From Rhynochetos jubatus (lineage: Eukaryota; Chordata; Aves; Eurypygiformes; Rhynochetidae), in assembly GCA_027574665.1 (NCBI GenBank), contig CM050655.1:12023170-12087169 (forward strand): a DNA stretch of 64,000 nucleotides. Reading direction: 5' to 3'. The notes beneath the pieces were generated by a model. The model was not told the DNA's origin. It saw only the letters and a list, made by a program, of their open reading frames with translations, and did no database searches. Below are positions 10,854 to 25,500 of this stretch, piece after piece (the stretch's first letter is position 1; each line of letters opens with the position of its first letter). The position numbers were made by a program, and so were the translations under genes.

Positions 10854-11745
10854 CATTCCACATTACAATCTTCAATCTGTATTCTTGCAGTCATGTGCAA
10901 GCATCAGGCACAAACACACCTGGTACATTTGACACAGGGATATAATTTTTATAAGAGCACGAGATCAGAAATATCAAAAGCGCATCCCACATACTATATC
11001 CACAGAGATTTGTAACTTTTTTCCTGCAATTTTCTGTACCTGTGAAATCCGCAAATACTACCTGTGTGCAATGTACGTACACCTTGCATCCTTCTGTAAA
11101 CTAGATCAAGATGCAGTCAATGACTGCTTACCTGAAAAAAATGCTAACAGAGATCAAAGCACCATAATCCAGTCTCCAAGGAGCTAAGGATATTCACAGA
11201 TAAACCAAGATCATGAAATACCCTCTATTTAAGTCTATGGAGAACAGCTGAAAAAACAATCCTAATTTCCTAACTGGGCTATACATGTTCTCTACCTGTT
11301 TTCCATTTGCAGCCTGCAATCTCCTCACTGAGTTCACCAACATGGTTAAAAACCACTTTCTCAAAAAGCGCATACAAAATACACCTTTCCTTTAAAAAGC
11401 TGAAAGTAAACATTTTAGTTCAACTTCGAGTGGCTTATCCCTTACTGAGAGCCAAGGGTATCTGCAGCCTTCCTGGGAAATGTGTTGAACTGGAGAGGTT
11501 GGAAACATGTCAGGTTATTTGTTTTAAATATCTCATGAGCTGGAAAACAACTTCAGCAACCAGTGTGACAGATATTGCTGACAAAGCTGATTTACCAGAT
11601 TATGATGAAAGGATGTCTAATGGGATAAACCTTTGGAGTAAAATATCCAAGTTGCCAATTTACATCACTGAACATAGTTCAACAAGCTCCGTGAGCAGCT
11701 ATCTGGGGAATAGAAAATAATAAAATTATAATTCTTGTGGATTTA

Positions 11746-12010
11746 GCTCACGCTGGCACTGGCGCAGTGCCCTTGTCCCAGTGGCACACGTGCAACTGCA
11801 ACAGTGCCTGAGACTGGGAGCCAGCCTCTGCGCTCACCCTTGCGTCTGGGGAACGGGTGCTGCACCGGAGCCGGCCACGGCAGAAGAGCTGGGGCCGGGA
11901 GGTGGCCAAGGCAGCTGGGCTGGGAGCCAGGCTGACTGCACGGTGGGAAACGCCATGGGTGACAGTGGCGCCTCAGGGACCATACATCGCAAAGAAGCCT
12001 TCTGTGCCAC
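11746..12010. other. CpG-rich, GC-rich patch in an AT-rich intron
   Basis: About 265 bp with roughly 14 CpG dinucleotides by eye and GC clearly above 60%, bordered on both sides by AT-rich DNA. It contains a CACGTG E-box near 11786 and GGCGCAGTGCCC- and GAGCCGGCCACGG-type segments. The short ORFs on both strands look like by-products of GC content. It could be a small CpG island (alternative promoter or enhancer) or the remains of a GC-rich transposon; I do not recognise a family. Confidence 0.5.
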
Positions 12011-12433
12011 CAGGTTACATGCAAGTGCTGCTCAGATGTAGTAAACCATTGTTGGTGGGGTTTCCCCCCCCCCTCCATCCCTCTTTTAACAACATGAACA
12101 TTCTCTGTGTCCTTCCCCTCGTTCCCTGGTTTAAGAAAAAAAAAAAATCCTCATAGGAGTGTGGATGTAGTCAAATTCTTCCCTTCCTTTCCCCCTTTGG
12201 TGCAGAAATACAGCTGCACTCACAAGTTAGCAAATCCCTAACTTTGCAACTTGTTTTCCTTAACACTAATACATCTCCTGCAGCAATGGCATTTACCAAA
12301 GCGTTCAGCCTATTGAACTGGGGACATAAGACAGGGGAAGGCACTAGAAGACATGTCAGCAGTCACTAATCATACCCCTTGTTTGGCTCTTAATGATTTT
12401 ATTATTCTAAGATGTTTACGTGACTAGCTGCAG

Positions 12434-12495
12434 GAAAAAAAAAACAACCCAAACCAACAGAATACCAAAAAACCCAAACCCACCCAAACCTCCCA
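12434..12495 (+). repeat. A/C-rich low-complexity tract
   Basis: AAACCC/AACC-type mixture about 60 bp long, close to the CpG-rich patch. Confidence 0.8.
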
Positions 12496-13921
12496 ACGTG
12501 CACTGCCATGGTGCCAATGAATGGTTTTGCAAGCTCCAGTTTTGGAGATGGGTGTCCCCCCGCTTAACAACTGCCAGAACCTCCCTCAGCAGGTGCATGC
12601 GAGAGACAGGCACGGCAGTGGGAACTGCACAGCTGGGGCAAAGGGGGCGGCGAGCTGTAGTGACCTGAGACTGAACCAAACACAAAAACGTAAAATATTG
12701 ACCCCTGACATGCCACAGCGTAACAAAGGACTGTTATATTGCTCCACAGTCATAATATATAAAAGATAAATTGTCTGCAGAGCACTTTTTTGGACACGGC
12801 GAGTGCAATGCCAAGTAATCCACCATGAAGGAATGCAGTTGCTTTAAGGACTCAGTTCAACAAGAACGTGTATGAGAGCTATTAATGTGCTGAAGCGTGG
12901 GCGCTGCTCCACAAGATGGGGTCATTAACCAAATAATGTGACTGTATTTTATTTTTGTTATTGTGATTTCTTCTTTCTTTCTGGTATTGTTATGTTCTTA
13001 GGAACTAATATATTACTCAGACGGGATGATTATTCACTTTTATATTTTATTTTATGAATATTTCTGTATTTTGTTGTTGATGTGGGAAAAATACTGTGCC
13101 TTATGGTCCTTGCACTATGTGAATTTGTTGCTAGTATTAAAATAATTTTAATTTATACTTTATGAATACGTATACACCTGGGAATACTTGATAACAAGCA
13201 CAAAAGAAGATAAATTTGCACTCACTAATGGATTAATTTATTAGTGCTTCACATAGAGCATGCAGCCTTGTGCCTGGATTGTGGCTTGCTAGGGTGATTT
13301 TCTTAGCCATATTAACATGGAGATTTTTCCCCAGTTAAGGATAGGTTTCATTATCCCAGGTACACTCTAAGCTACACCATGAATAGAAATATAAACTCAA
13401 TGTGTAAATCTCTCAGATTTATAGAGAAAAAATTATGGACATGAAAATACTTACTGTAGAGCACTACAGACATTTTAATCTGGTCTAAGAATAGGTTGAC
13501 TTTTGCATGAAGGAGACAGTTTTAGGAAATCAGTGCAACAGCAAAGTATTTTGCTCTGCAAATGAAATTTATCTGTTCCAATAAACTCGTAAGATTTGTT
13601 AAATTGTCCTTGGTAGATTATTGTCTTGAACAGAAAATGCAACACGATAATACGCTGCAAGTTATTTTGGGACAGCTCAAGTACTCTGAACAGATTATCT
13701 GGTTGGAAAGAACAGGACGAAGTTTAACTCCTAAGTATTACACTCATCAAACGTGGTCTGAAATGACAAAAAAATCCTTCAATTCAAAAGGCAGCTACAT
13801 TAGGATACTACCTTAGCATACTAACTACTGCTGTCGTATCCACTATGGCTTATTATGTTTGACAGCACACAATTATCAACCTATTGGTTTATTTAATGAA
13901 GCTAAACCCGTAACTGGTTAC

Positions 13922-13938
13922 ATATATATATATATATG
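13922..13938. repeat. (TA)n microsatellite
   Basis: Alternating AT of about 17 bp; possibly length-polymorphic. Confidence 0.85.
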
Positions 13939-14233
13939 ATTGTTTGAATCCTCTAGTATATTATTTTTTGGTGCCTCATTGTGCATATGAGAATATAGGG
14001 TTATGGGACAAGTGATTTCTCCCTTCCATAGGAAGGGTGCATTAATCCCATTTTCTCTCTGGCATCCACAGGAGGTTATCAGACTTAGCAACTCTCACAG
14101 ATTGGTTTCTGGGTTTTTTTCAGTATCAAAAATAAAAAGCACCAGCAAAAAAATTTATGTTATCTGTATTAGAGAGATTCTGGTGATTTGTATCTGTGAT
14201 TAATCTACACAAAAGTACTTTTTGCAACATTTC

Positions 14234-14250
14234 GGGGGGGAGGGAGGGGG
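14234..14250 (+). repeat. G-rich run, potential G-quadruplex
   Basis: Runs of 7, 3 and 5 G separated by single A. The first run can split into two GGG tracts, giving four in 17 bp. On the NRG3 transcript this is the C-rich strand, so any quadruplex would be in DNA and not in the pre-mRNA. Confidence 0.6.
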
Positions 14251-17200
14251 CAGAAGAAATACTTGGGATGGTTCAGGGGAACCAGAGACATAAAATCAAG
14301 ATAGCTGAACTAGTGATTTTTCAAAGCATCTTCACTGAAAGACATGATAGAAATTTCCCTCTATGGGACATTTAAAAATGAACCAAACTAAATCCTGAGA
14401 ATGATTCTGAATAGACTAATACCTAGTGCCTCCTTTTACCCTCTGAAAAAGTGGATTATTAAAATTTTTCCAGATGTAAAATTTCCCTGGCATTAGGTAG
14501 GCTGTTGACTGCCTGTTAGCTGGTGTAAGTGTACAGAATCTATCAGTAATTTGCCCCATCTATATAAAGACACAGTGGTGAAAATCCTAAACACACACAT
14601 CCCTTAGAGGTTTTCAATGAAATTATACATGGCAGTTATATAAATAGTAACAAATTGTAAAAAAATAAATAAGGCCATAAATGTATTAGAAACTTCAAAA
14701 TCTGACATATTCTGAGTATAAACAATGACAGAAAAATTACATTCTCAGTTTAGATTGATAGGGTTAATTTTGTTTTTAAACTGAATTAAAATCCTCAGTC
14801 TACAAAAATAAACATTGAAGACAACATCTAGAGGTTAACTGCTTTATCCACTTCATTTTAAAGATAAAAAAGGCAAAGGAGGAAAAAACCTAGACTTGCT
14901 GTGAGCATTTGTATGGCTCTGGAAAGGCTATAGTATAGCCCCAGGACAGAATCCCACCCACCATCAATTCCACAACAAAAGAACATTTGAAAAACATCCA
15001 GCAAAGCCTGTTATATAAATAATACACCGTGCTGAATAATGGAATAAACTATTGATTTTCTTTCCTTTTGAGTGGCAAAAGCTCGTGGTTGTGGTTTATA
15101 CCACCAAAGTTGAAAGACTGTTTCTAACTTTTGAAAACAGAATATTAATGCTCCCATCTTCACAGGTTCAAAACAAGTTGGAAATTTCAACTGCTTACTG
15201 CATCTGCAGCATGCAGGCTCAGAGGATTAAGCTTACACCACCTCTATCATTTTTAAGACCTTAAATTATTACCTCTACAGCTAGCAGACTGTTACTTCTC
15301 TTTGAGGCACTATGTTGGATGTTAATGAACAATTTATTCTCATCGAACAATGGCAGCAATCTTCACTGATATCCACAAAATTGTAAATCATTGTAGATTT
15401 TAATCCTACGTTATTTTTTGTTCCTATGGCTATAAATTCAGCAGCGCAAATAGACAAGACTTTAGCTTCAAATCTATGAACAGCCTATTGAAATTACTCA
15501 ATTAAACTTCGTAAATGCCCCAAGAAGATGTTCAAGAAGTTTACTAGATCCATGACAAAATGCTTAGTGTTAGGTGTTGGTCAAATGCAGCAGTGCTTTA
15601 TTTTTCACTGAATAACCCATTGTTGTCATCAACGACAGGAGAGAGCAAGTAAACGTTAGATGCTGCTGCTATATGCAGATATATTTTTGCCGATTTACTT
15701 AAGATTCATAAATCAACAGAACTGCTCAACAAGTACAAGGACTTTAATTCACCCCAGAATATCAGTGTGTAAACAGCAAGTCCATACAGAATGCTCTGCC
15801 TTGAGTCAGGTGACGATGCTTTCTTATTTGCTAAAAAAGTCATGCTGTTTCCTGAAAATTAGTAGCTACATCAAATGAAAATGAAGCTGCACGTATAAAG
15901 CCTCATGGCTCAGGGTGACAAGGTTATTTATGACATTTTAATATAAGTTGAAAATGATAAATGTATGTGATCACTCTGAGATCAACTTCCGCCCCACAAT
16001 GAGACTGCGTTGAATACCGCACATTACATCTAGCTTATTTGATTACTGACATCGGCATCAACTGTTTCAACCAAGGACTCTGACAGACATCCCTAGAAAA
16101 AATCAAGATCTCTGATATTCTGCAGTTTTTACAGATCAGGAGAAACATGTATTAGCGTTGTAATTGCAAAAAACTGAAGCCTATCATCGCGTTTTTTTTT
16201 TCATTGACTCCACACACCACACTTTTATGTGGCCACCTAAAAGTTCAACGTCACATACCAGGATCTCTGACTGTGCTAACAACTACACAAAGACAAAACA
16301 CTGACGCAGCTATTTGACCTACTTTTACAATTCTGAACTCTTTTCCTGGGCTTCTGCAGCAACTAGGACAATGACTACACTTGTTCCACAGTCGGATTGC
16401 ATAGCAGGTGATTATAGCACTGTCTCAAATGAGGAATAGTCAGGAGAATTAGGCTGTGGAGCAATATATTCCTCTTTCCTTCTCTGCATACTTAATGTAA
16501 GGGTTCCGGAAGTGTCGAGACTTGCGCTGCATAAAATCCCAATCCCATCTCTTACGACTACTCCAGGCTTGCAGACTGGCATCATGCTGCCTCTTTCAGA
16601 TGGACTCGCCCTTATGCGCAAGAATGCTGGCAACTGGCTTTGAACATATTTATCTAAGTTGAGCTTAGGTGCTTTAAGTCATTAGGCACTTCCATAGAAT
16701 TTCAGTAGCAATTGGCACGGTTAGTCATGCAGAATCCTTTGAAAATGCCAATCTCTACATTGGAGGAACTGGTCCTTTCCCAACTATGGTGTGGCAAGGT
16801 CTCATAAAGCTAGAGAGGAGAGGGGAATAATTTTTTTTGGTCAAAAACCAGAAAGAAAAGTACAAAACATACCCCAAAAGCATATTCAGTACTTACAAAA
16901 CATATGGTCTGGAAAGTTTTTGGAATCATGTATGAATTAAATTATTTATCTTGTCATAGGCATGAAAGATTTCACTTGACTGCAGTGTTCTGTGGGAGAA
17001 AGAATCCTCTTCTGGTTAAATAAATGACGTAAATGTCTATTAAGGTGAAATAAGTCTGCAAGTTTCGTAGAAATTACTGTAGGGATTTTTGTACTATTAT
17101 TTCCAAATGGGTATTTGATAATATGGGTCTGTAAAATATAACCAGCCTCACAGAAACATTAAAGGAATTGCTAATAGCTCCCTCATCTTATGAACATATG

Positions 17201-19558
17201 ACATTTAATAAACATTTCTCATGCTAAATGTTACTTTATTCCTTCCACAGATCATTAAGCTGTCCTTCACTTGCCTACTACAGGAAAATGTTTCAGATGC
17301 AATCATGTTTACTGCTCTCTAAAGGCACAGAAAATTCTGTAAGTTTTTGTCAATTTCTTAAAACCTAATTACTTTCTTCAACTTCAGGACAAGGAATGTA
17401 CATCAATTTGTTAAAAAAAAATATAGCTTTAATCCCTAATGCACCAAGTAATTTAGTTCTACTGCAGTCAAAAAAAAACAAACCGAGAGCAGCAGAGTAC
17501 AGGTATTTATAAGATTTTTATAATATTGACTTAAAGTTTCAATGGCTGTGATTTATACATCTCTATTCTAGTGACAAGAGAGTTGCCATATTTATTTATA
17601 CTCCTATTTAGCTGCCTAGACAAGTGGTCTGAGTTTTGCACAAAAGGGCTCGGGAGACTCATAGATGTGGGATTCTCAGACCTTTTTAGAAAGACGCTGG
17701 TTTTTATCTGCCTTGATTTGGGACACTTCATTTCTTTAGGCATCCAATTTTGAGAACAGTAACCATATTTGCTGTACAAAGAAGACACTTTCTCATATTA
17801 TTTCATTTTACATAATGTAGAATGTAGCAAGAAAATTATTTGAACTTACTCTGATTACTCTGTTCACGTCTTGTACTTCATGCAAGTAGCTGTCCTACAC
17901 AGCAACGTTACTGAGCCCCATTTCAAGTATTCCTGTGTTTCAGGCTCCAATGATGATAAAAGGGCTTAAGCCTTAATCACAATTTTCCCAATGTTTGTAG
18001 TGCTTCAAGGCACATATGTGCCTTATGCGCTTGCTAGTCTCCTGTGTCCTCCTGTGTGTCAGGAGTCTCTCAGCCCGCCTTCCTGAACCACCAAAGGTTT
18101 ATTAACACCAGCATCTCCAATGTTCTTCCAAATCTTGCCGAGAGTCCTTTCTCTAGGAAATCAGGCATGGAAGTCACTTTACACCTCAGATCCAGCTGCA
18201 GGTGAGCAATCCACATGTACGTGGTGCTCAAAAGGGTTTTAAATAAAAGAGGTTGTTCTCACCTATGTAGGTGTCCCCCTATTTAATGAGGAAGAGAAAC
18301 ATCCCCTTTTTGTTATTTCATTCAATTTCGCAGGGCCATATACTTGAAAGCTTTAAAGAACTTATTGCATAAGCTTTATCAGAAAACACCATTTATCAAA
18401 CAACTCTTATGTTTCAATGGAGGAAATACTGAATGCCAGTTCACAAATCACTCCTGTTACGGTGAAATTCTCCCATGTCTGCAAGAAGGTTATATGCACG
18501 TCAAGGCAAGGACTCCACATCTAGGCACATTTCTCCTTTTTTCAATGCTAACTCCCTCTCTATTCATTTTAGAACTTCACTAATAGGGTTCCATTTAAAA
18601 AAGCTGCTGCATGTTTGTTGGTTGTCATGGGGTGCAAACCATGCACATACACAACACTGCCTGCATTGCATTTATGCAGTATGTGATGTTAAACATTAAA
18701 GGGACAAAAGTTCAGGCTTGCTAGAAAAACGAAAGTATTTTTGGTTTCTTTTTGTTACCTGGGAAATGTCTATCAAAAAGCTTTGTGATCCCAGTAAAAC
18801 ATTTGAGCAGTTACATTTTATTTAAAGGTAGTGAGTACACACAGACACTTAAGGTGATTATTTTACTATAGTGTTTTCAGATTCACGGAAAGGTTCCTTG
18901 AAGGACAGGAACACTTCAGTACTCCAATTTGAGTGCTCACAAGTCACCTACCAGATGCCTTCCTCAAAGCCTGTGCTGTGAGGTTAGCGCCCCGTATGAA
19001 CAGTCTTAATAGAAATACACTGGTAATTGCCAGCCTATTTATGGTATCAAAGCACAAAGAGCAGACGGGAGCAGAAGAGCTCTGTTTTTCTCTAAGTTAA
19101 AATCCTTTCTTGACATCTGGGAATAATTTGTTCAAGCTAATCAATACTAAGCCAGGTATACTGGAGAAGCACAGTGATGTGATCAACAGCCCTGCAGCGT
19201 ACAGAACACTGTGTCTGAATCACAAGATTTTCAAGTGAGATATTGAGATGAGTAAACTATGAGTTGAGGTATATTATCAGGGCACCCAGGAAATGTGCCT
19301 CTTACCTGAAGCTGTAACAGTTCAAATAGTGCCATTTCTATTTCTCTGTGGGTGTCGGCACACATGCCCTTGTGTCTATGAACACACAGATTCATGTATA
19401 ATAAATAAATAAATCCCCATATTGCGCAGATAGAGTACATGCAACTGGAACTGTGGCTTTTTTCCATGTCTACAGTGCCTCGTTTATGGAAAGGTTATGG
19501 AAATGTATTCTGCTTAGAAGCTATTAGCTAATAATGTAAATAAAAAAGCAGCAGCAAA

Positions 19559-19578
19559 ATGGATGGATGGATGGATGG
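19559..19578 (+). repeat. (ATGG)5 microsatellite
   Basis: Five perfect ATGG units. Confidence 0.92.
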
Positions 19579-22500
19579 CAAAACATGACCATCAGATCTT
19601 CCTCACAGAGTCTGAGAATCTTGTGTAATTCTGGATACGTGACATGAAGTTATGACTTTGACACGTAGGGAGTGATCAGAAAAATCATTTAATTGCTTTG
19701 GTGTTTGCATACTACAGGTGTCCAAAATCTTTACTACTATAAATACATTAAAACCAACATTAATTACTATAAATACATATAACAAAGGTGGTCTAAAAAT
19801 GTTAACATTTGGGATGGATAATATGACTCATCCACGAGATTTGTAGCAGACATAGGTCTATGATAAAAAGAACTCCTAGCTGCTATCAAAAGAAATAAAA
19901 AATAGCATATTGAAACAAAAGCATATCATGTGCACACAACCCAGAATCACCTACAGCGAGAGCAGCAAAATTACAGCTGCTGTTTGTCCCCTTTTGTATA
20001 TGGCAATACACTACAGTTAATGGCTATGAATATAATATGAGAATAGTGCCAAAGGCCCGAACATATAGAAATATTAAACTCACTGAATGTGATCACTGTG
20101 TCAGAGCCATTCAAACAAATGAATTGCTTGTCCCTGGGTCAGATGCAAACCAAACCAACCAGAATTGTACCTATATGCTGATAGCTGCAGTACTGGCGTT
20201 TTGTATCTGGCCCTCAAGCCAACTCACAAATTACTGCAGCCCCACGCACAGATTAGCTTATGGAAAAACGTAAAAAGGAAGATAATTTTTTCTGTGACCT
20301 TCATAAACAGGAACCATTATTTAAAAGCTAGGAAAAGAGTTTTAGATGAATGTGGAGCTCATTTGTTAAGACTTCACAGAAAAAGGGAACAGGAAGCCTG
20401 TAGGAAAGATTGGAAGAGCCACTGTGGCCTGCCCACTGAGAGAAATCTGAGTAATGCCTGTGCTTAGGATCATCAAAAATGTACTCTTCCTTCTTGTTTC
20501 TTCTCCATAATACAAACATTCGATGGCCTCAAAGAATTTAACAGTTCACAACAAACCTCAGAGAACATTACGCCATCAAAGGTCTTTTGAATTACTCTTT
20601 CATTCCAGGTTTAAGATACAACTTTACCTTAGCTTCAATTAGATGTTAATATTAAGGACTTCAATGTTTCCCTTACAACCTTTCAACTACGGCATAAATT
20701 ATTTTGACAGACAAAAACAGGGCAAAAGGAAGGTTTTTCCCAGTTCAAATAAACTAGGTATATCAGTGAGTAAGTTTGGTAGGAAGTTCTAGTAAACTAA
20801 TCCTACACAAAACTAACATGAACGTTGTCACCTCCTTAGGATTTGTTTTAAATCAGTGCACCTTTGCTCAGAGCAAAGCTGTGAGATAAAGTCAAAACTG
20901 TCTACTTCTCTGTGGACTATTCACCTTCCATGAAATAGCAACATGGAAAGGGGAGTTTGCCTATTCCATGCTTCTCTGTACCTTACTTCACAACTTGAGC
21001 AACCCGCAAATGTCGCAAAGCTGGTCAGCCAACACAGCAGGTAACACGCTGCTGGGCAGGTTTGGCTCTGCAAGTGCTAACCCAGAACAACTGCAATTCA
21101 AGTGGAGGGTAAACACTGCCATATACATGCTACAGAGGGCAGGTAAATACCTAGGCAGGATTAAAATGCATTAGCTCTTTCTGTACTGTCCAAAGCATTC
21201 ATATCTCTAAACAGTAAATATAAAGCAAATACAGAAAACATCCGTTTTTTCTCTTGTGATTGGTGAATTAGAGCCAGGAGTATGGAAATCACCTTTACCT
21301 AAGATCTAAGTTAATTCTGAACCAAGGTCTGTATAAGAGGAAAAGGTGTAAACACTACTACAGCTACAACTAACAGTGGATAATCTGCTACCCAGGTATT
21401 AAGGGGTCTCCCCCCCTGAAACGTAGTACTCTGAGAAACTAGATGTGTATATGGTCACAAAGTAAGAACTACTGCATCAGACATGTAAATTCCAATAAAA
21501 TCTCAAGAAAATATTACAAGCAATTTCTAGCAGAAATAGAGGATACCCTAGTGAAAGGTCTTCTCTTTTCAGCAAGTGGTAAAAACAGAGGTGTATGACC
21601 CACCGAGAAGAAAGTGCTTTCAAATTACAAGAGAAATACATAATATATCAGCACTTCAGGAGGAAAGTAAGCAATTCTGCTACTCATGTAGGATTTTATT
21701 TTTGCTAAATGAAACTGCATCGCGAATTCATTTGTGAATACAGTTAACACTGAACACAGCAAGGTGGGGAAAGCTCTGGGTTATCAAACGGACTTGCATT
21801 TTATCTGCCAATGCAGCCTGCTGAAATGGAGGCACAAATTGGCAGGTGACCTCTCAATTGACAAGACAGGGCTGGGAGTCTACATGGGAAATTCCTTTTT
21901 TGCAGTGGCAATATTACAGAGCAAATAGATATAAAAGTGTCAGACACACTGTAAAATGTTCACAAAGCTTAATACAGTGAAAGGAAAAAGAAACAAAGAC
22001 ACACTTCTATTGTCATTTCCCATATATTTATACTTTACTTAAGGGTCAGAATTTCAGGACCAGAATAAAATCAGGAAGGAAAATTAACCTGCAAGATGGC
22101 AACAAGGTGCCAAAGCTGAGCAATACAATTTTCCAGTGCCTGCTCCAAACCCCACTGAAGTAGAATTGCTGCTGACCTGAGATGAAAACTCTGATTTCAC
22201 AGCAAAGTTTGGGAAGCTAAGTCTGTTAAGCTGAGTCTCCTCAAAACAGGGTTTGGGGGTTTATTTAATTTATTTTACCTGTATAGGGTCTCAAAACTGT
22301 GAAGTCCAGTTATGAACTCTTTTTCCTCTAGCCACACATCTATTTTACTGTCACGTTGGTGGCAGGATTGAGATGGAGCGTTTGAAGAGGCAATAACCAG
22401 TGAGAAAGACAAGTTCCCTTACGCTGGCATGAAGATGCCAGACAGCAGTGAAAAATACTGCCTAAGGTTTGTGTTCAGCGAGTAGATCCCATCCACATCA

Positions 22501-25500
22501 CTCTAATCAAAATTCATTAATCAGACTGTTAAACAAGGTACTCTCTTCTGGAGCATGTACATGTCAGTAAATAGCAGAAGAGAGAGGTCTAGAATGGGCT
22601 TCTGACCCAATTTTCCTTTTTCCATAACATTTAAAGAAGGGGAAATTTGGCTCTTCAGAGGAACTCTAAGGATGCAGCAAAATAATTTGGTGGGACTCTG
22701 GCCACACATCTTCTCAGTCAGCTGTTCCATTCATTGCATTTACCAGAAGTGGTCTTTTATCAGGTTACTTTCTTTTTAGTATGCAGCTAAAAAAGCATTT
22801 TTCAGACAGGTTTGTGAAGAATTTAGTATTTTGGCTTAATATCAGAGAACATCCTCGGCAGCAGAAATACTACTTTACTCAAGGGAAAACAGTTGTCCAT
22901 TGCAAACTGTAGGCCCTCCCTTTTTCAGCTGCTGTGCACTACATATAACTAACTTTCAAGCATAATTTAAGCTGAAAAAGCAGCAGTCTCTATTTTTCAT
23001 TTGACAAATGCACCTACCACTGAGAATTAGCAATTTTCTTCCCTTAAGTACAACATTAAAGAAAGGCTAACACATGGTTAAAAACATATTTAGGTACCTA
23101 AATACCTTTGTAAAATACAAACCTCAGTATCTTTAGCTTTGTAAAGCACGGCTGATGTCACTTTCAAAATTGGAAACATTTTTTTTTTCGGCTCATACTT
23201 ATTTAGCTCTCATGAAAATTTTATTTCTTTGGAATACCATCTACATGGTAAGACAAGTGACTCGCCTTACACTGGCACATTCAACTAGTCATCATATACC
23301 TGCAGCATTGAAGAAGAGCCACGCATGAATTATCATGGTTTAGGAACACCTTGTGATCTTACAACTAGTTCTTTCATTACATTGCTATTACTGCACATGC
23401 TAGGTAGATCAAGTTAGCTTGGAGACACCTAGATTTGCTATGAGAGATCCATTTTGCTGAGATGACTACTCTGACTGGACCTATGGAGGTCCGGCACTCA
23501 TGGCAGTGAATCTGAGTCACTTGTACCATCATACTGTTACGCTGAGCAGCTGAAGTCTGAAACATCTCTTAGGCCCCAAGCTGAGAACCTGATTTTTCTA
23601 ACATGCAAGATTTTCACGTTTTGATTTTCAGTCTAAATTCATATTACACCAATTTAAACCCACTCATTCTTGCACCAACATATCTTTCAGCTTCAATCAT
23701 TTTAATCTTTCCTTCATATTTATACACTTGATGTATTTATAGACCTAAGTATCTCTCTCTGACATATTTCCCAGGCCATCATTCTACACAGCTGTAATTT
23801 CCAGACAGACACTGGAACATCTAGCAATTACTGTACTGAATCAGCAATATATTCACTCAAACAATGGTGTTCAAATACTTCTTAAAAAAACTGATCACTG
23901 CCCCTACCATCACCCCCTACATTCCTATAAAACACAGCACATGAAAAGAGCAAGAAACATACCCTGTACCTATTGATGTTGCCAGAATCACTAAAAAAAC
24001 CCTAAACAAACCAGACAAAACCAAAGTAAGCCCCTCATTGAGCAAGAATGGAATAGACAAAATTCTTTGACTACTGCCTTTAAGTCAGAATCTTTGAGGG
24101 AGAGAACACAAGATCTGCCACCAGAAGTGAAATTTCACCCCAACATGTACATTAAGGACTGTGCTGGATGCCATGGCTGCTTGCTTTACTACTGGTCCAG
24201 TGAGAAAACAGTGATAATAAATCTGGAGATTTTCCTTAAATCCCTTTTGCCTAGGAAGGATATTTCTGTCCTGCTAACTGGATTTTATCTAGAATTATTA
24301 AATGGAGAGAACATTTTTAATAGAGAAAATACATTCCCATCATATTTTTGTGACAACTACCAAATAAAATAAATCAAAACAGTTCAGGAAGATCTAAATC
24401 TTTTTCCATAATCAAGTTTTGCACTGAGGAATAATTTTCAGAATAGAAATCTTTTCGTTTTAGAATGGAATATATGAATTCAAGACTGCGGTCTTAAGAT
24501 TGCTTTTCTAAAAGCAACTTTCACAAAATCGTGTTGTGATAATTACAGGTTATGTATATACATACTCATACAAGACATGCAGTAATACGCTGTGCTTTCT
24601 CTGTCTTTTCTGTAGATGCTAAACACTGCTGCACAAGACCATCATAATATAAATACTTTTTTCTTTCTTTCCTTTATTTATTATTTTTGCTAATGCTCTT
24701 TAGATTGTTTGGACATCTTACAATAGCAATTTTGATGTTTTGTTGACTTCTCTTCCCTCTTCAGTATGCCATTTAAGCAAGTTTAAAAACCTGCAGAGCA
24801 ATTATAAATGAGTTGTTAAATGCTTGCCTACCAACCGCCACAGTTCCTGGAGAATAAATGCTTGTTGAAGAATTACTACAAGTTGAGGCCTGCAACGTGA
24901 ACCTTACTTCTGGAAGGTATTCTCAGCCAGTGGTAATCATATATTAAGCACTAATATAAGTGTCTGAAAACAGACAGGTATGTGAAATGATGTTAAAAAA
25001 GAAAAGCAAAGCACCCAGCTTCCATCTGCCTGGGTTGAAGTCAGTGTCACTGTGACGGAGTCTCATTAGCTGCTCTGCAATCCCACATTTTCATTTTCTT
25101 ACAGTGCATTAGGCTGACTAACAAAAGTAAACACACCCCAGGACAAAATAAACGAGTAAACCAAACCAAAACACGTTCAGTGTTTATAAATATTTTCTTA
25201 AGAAATTGCAACTTTGAGGATAAATGTTTACTTCCTGAGCAAGCTAGAAACAATTTCTCCAGTCCTCCCCTTTGGATGACCATAGAACTGGGATGGGCAA
25301 AAGTGGAGGTATTTTGTTTCTATGAAACATATTCCCCAAAAAAACACTGTGTCTACCTGTACATTACTAAATGATATCTCTACCATAACACTAATAATAA
25401 AAATTAAACTCTACTCTGATGAAGCAGATGAATTAGATTAAATAGCAGATGGCTAAGTTAATGTTATCACTACATATCCTATTCACTGCCTTTCATCGGT

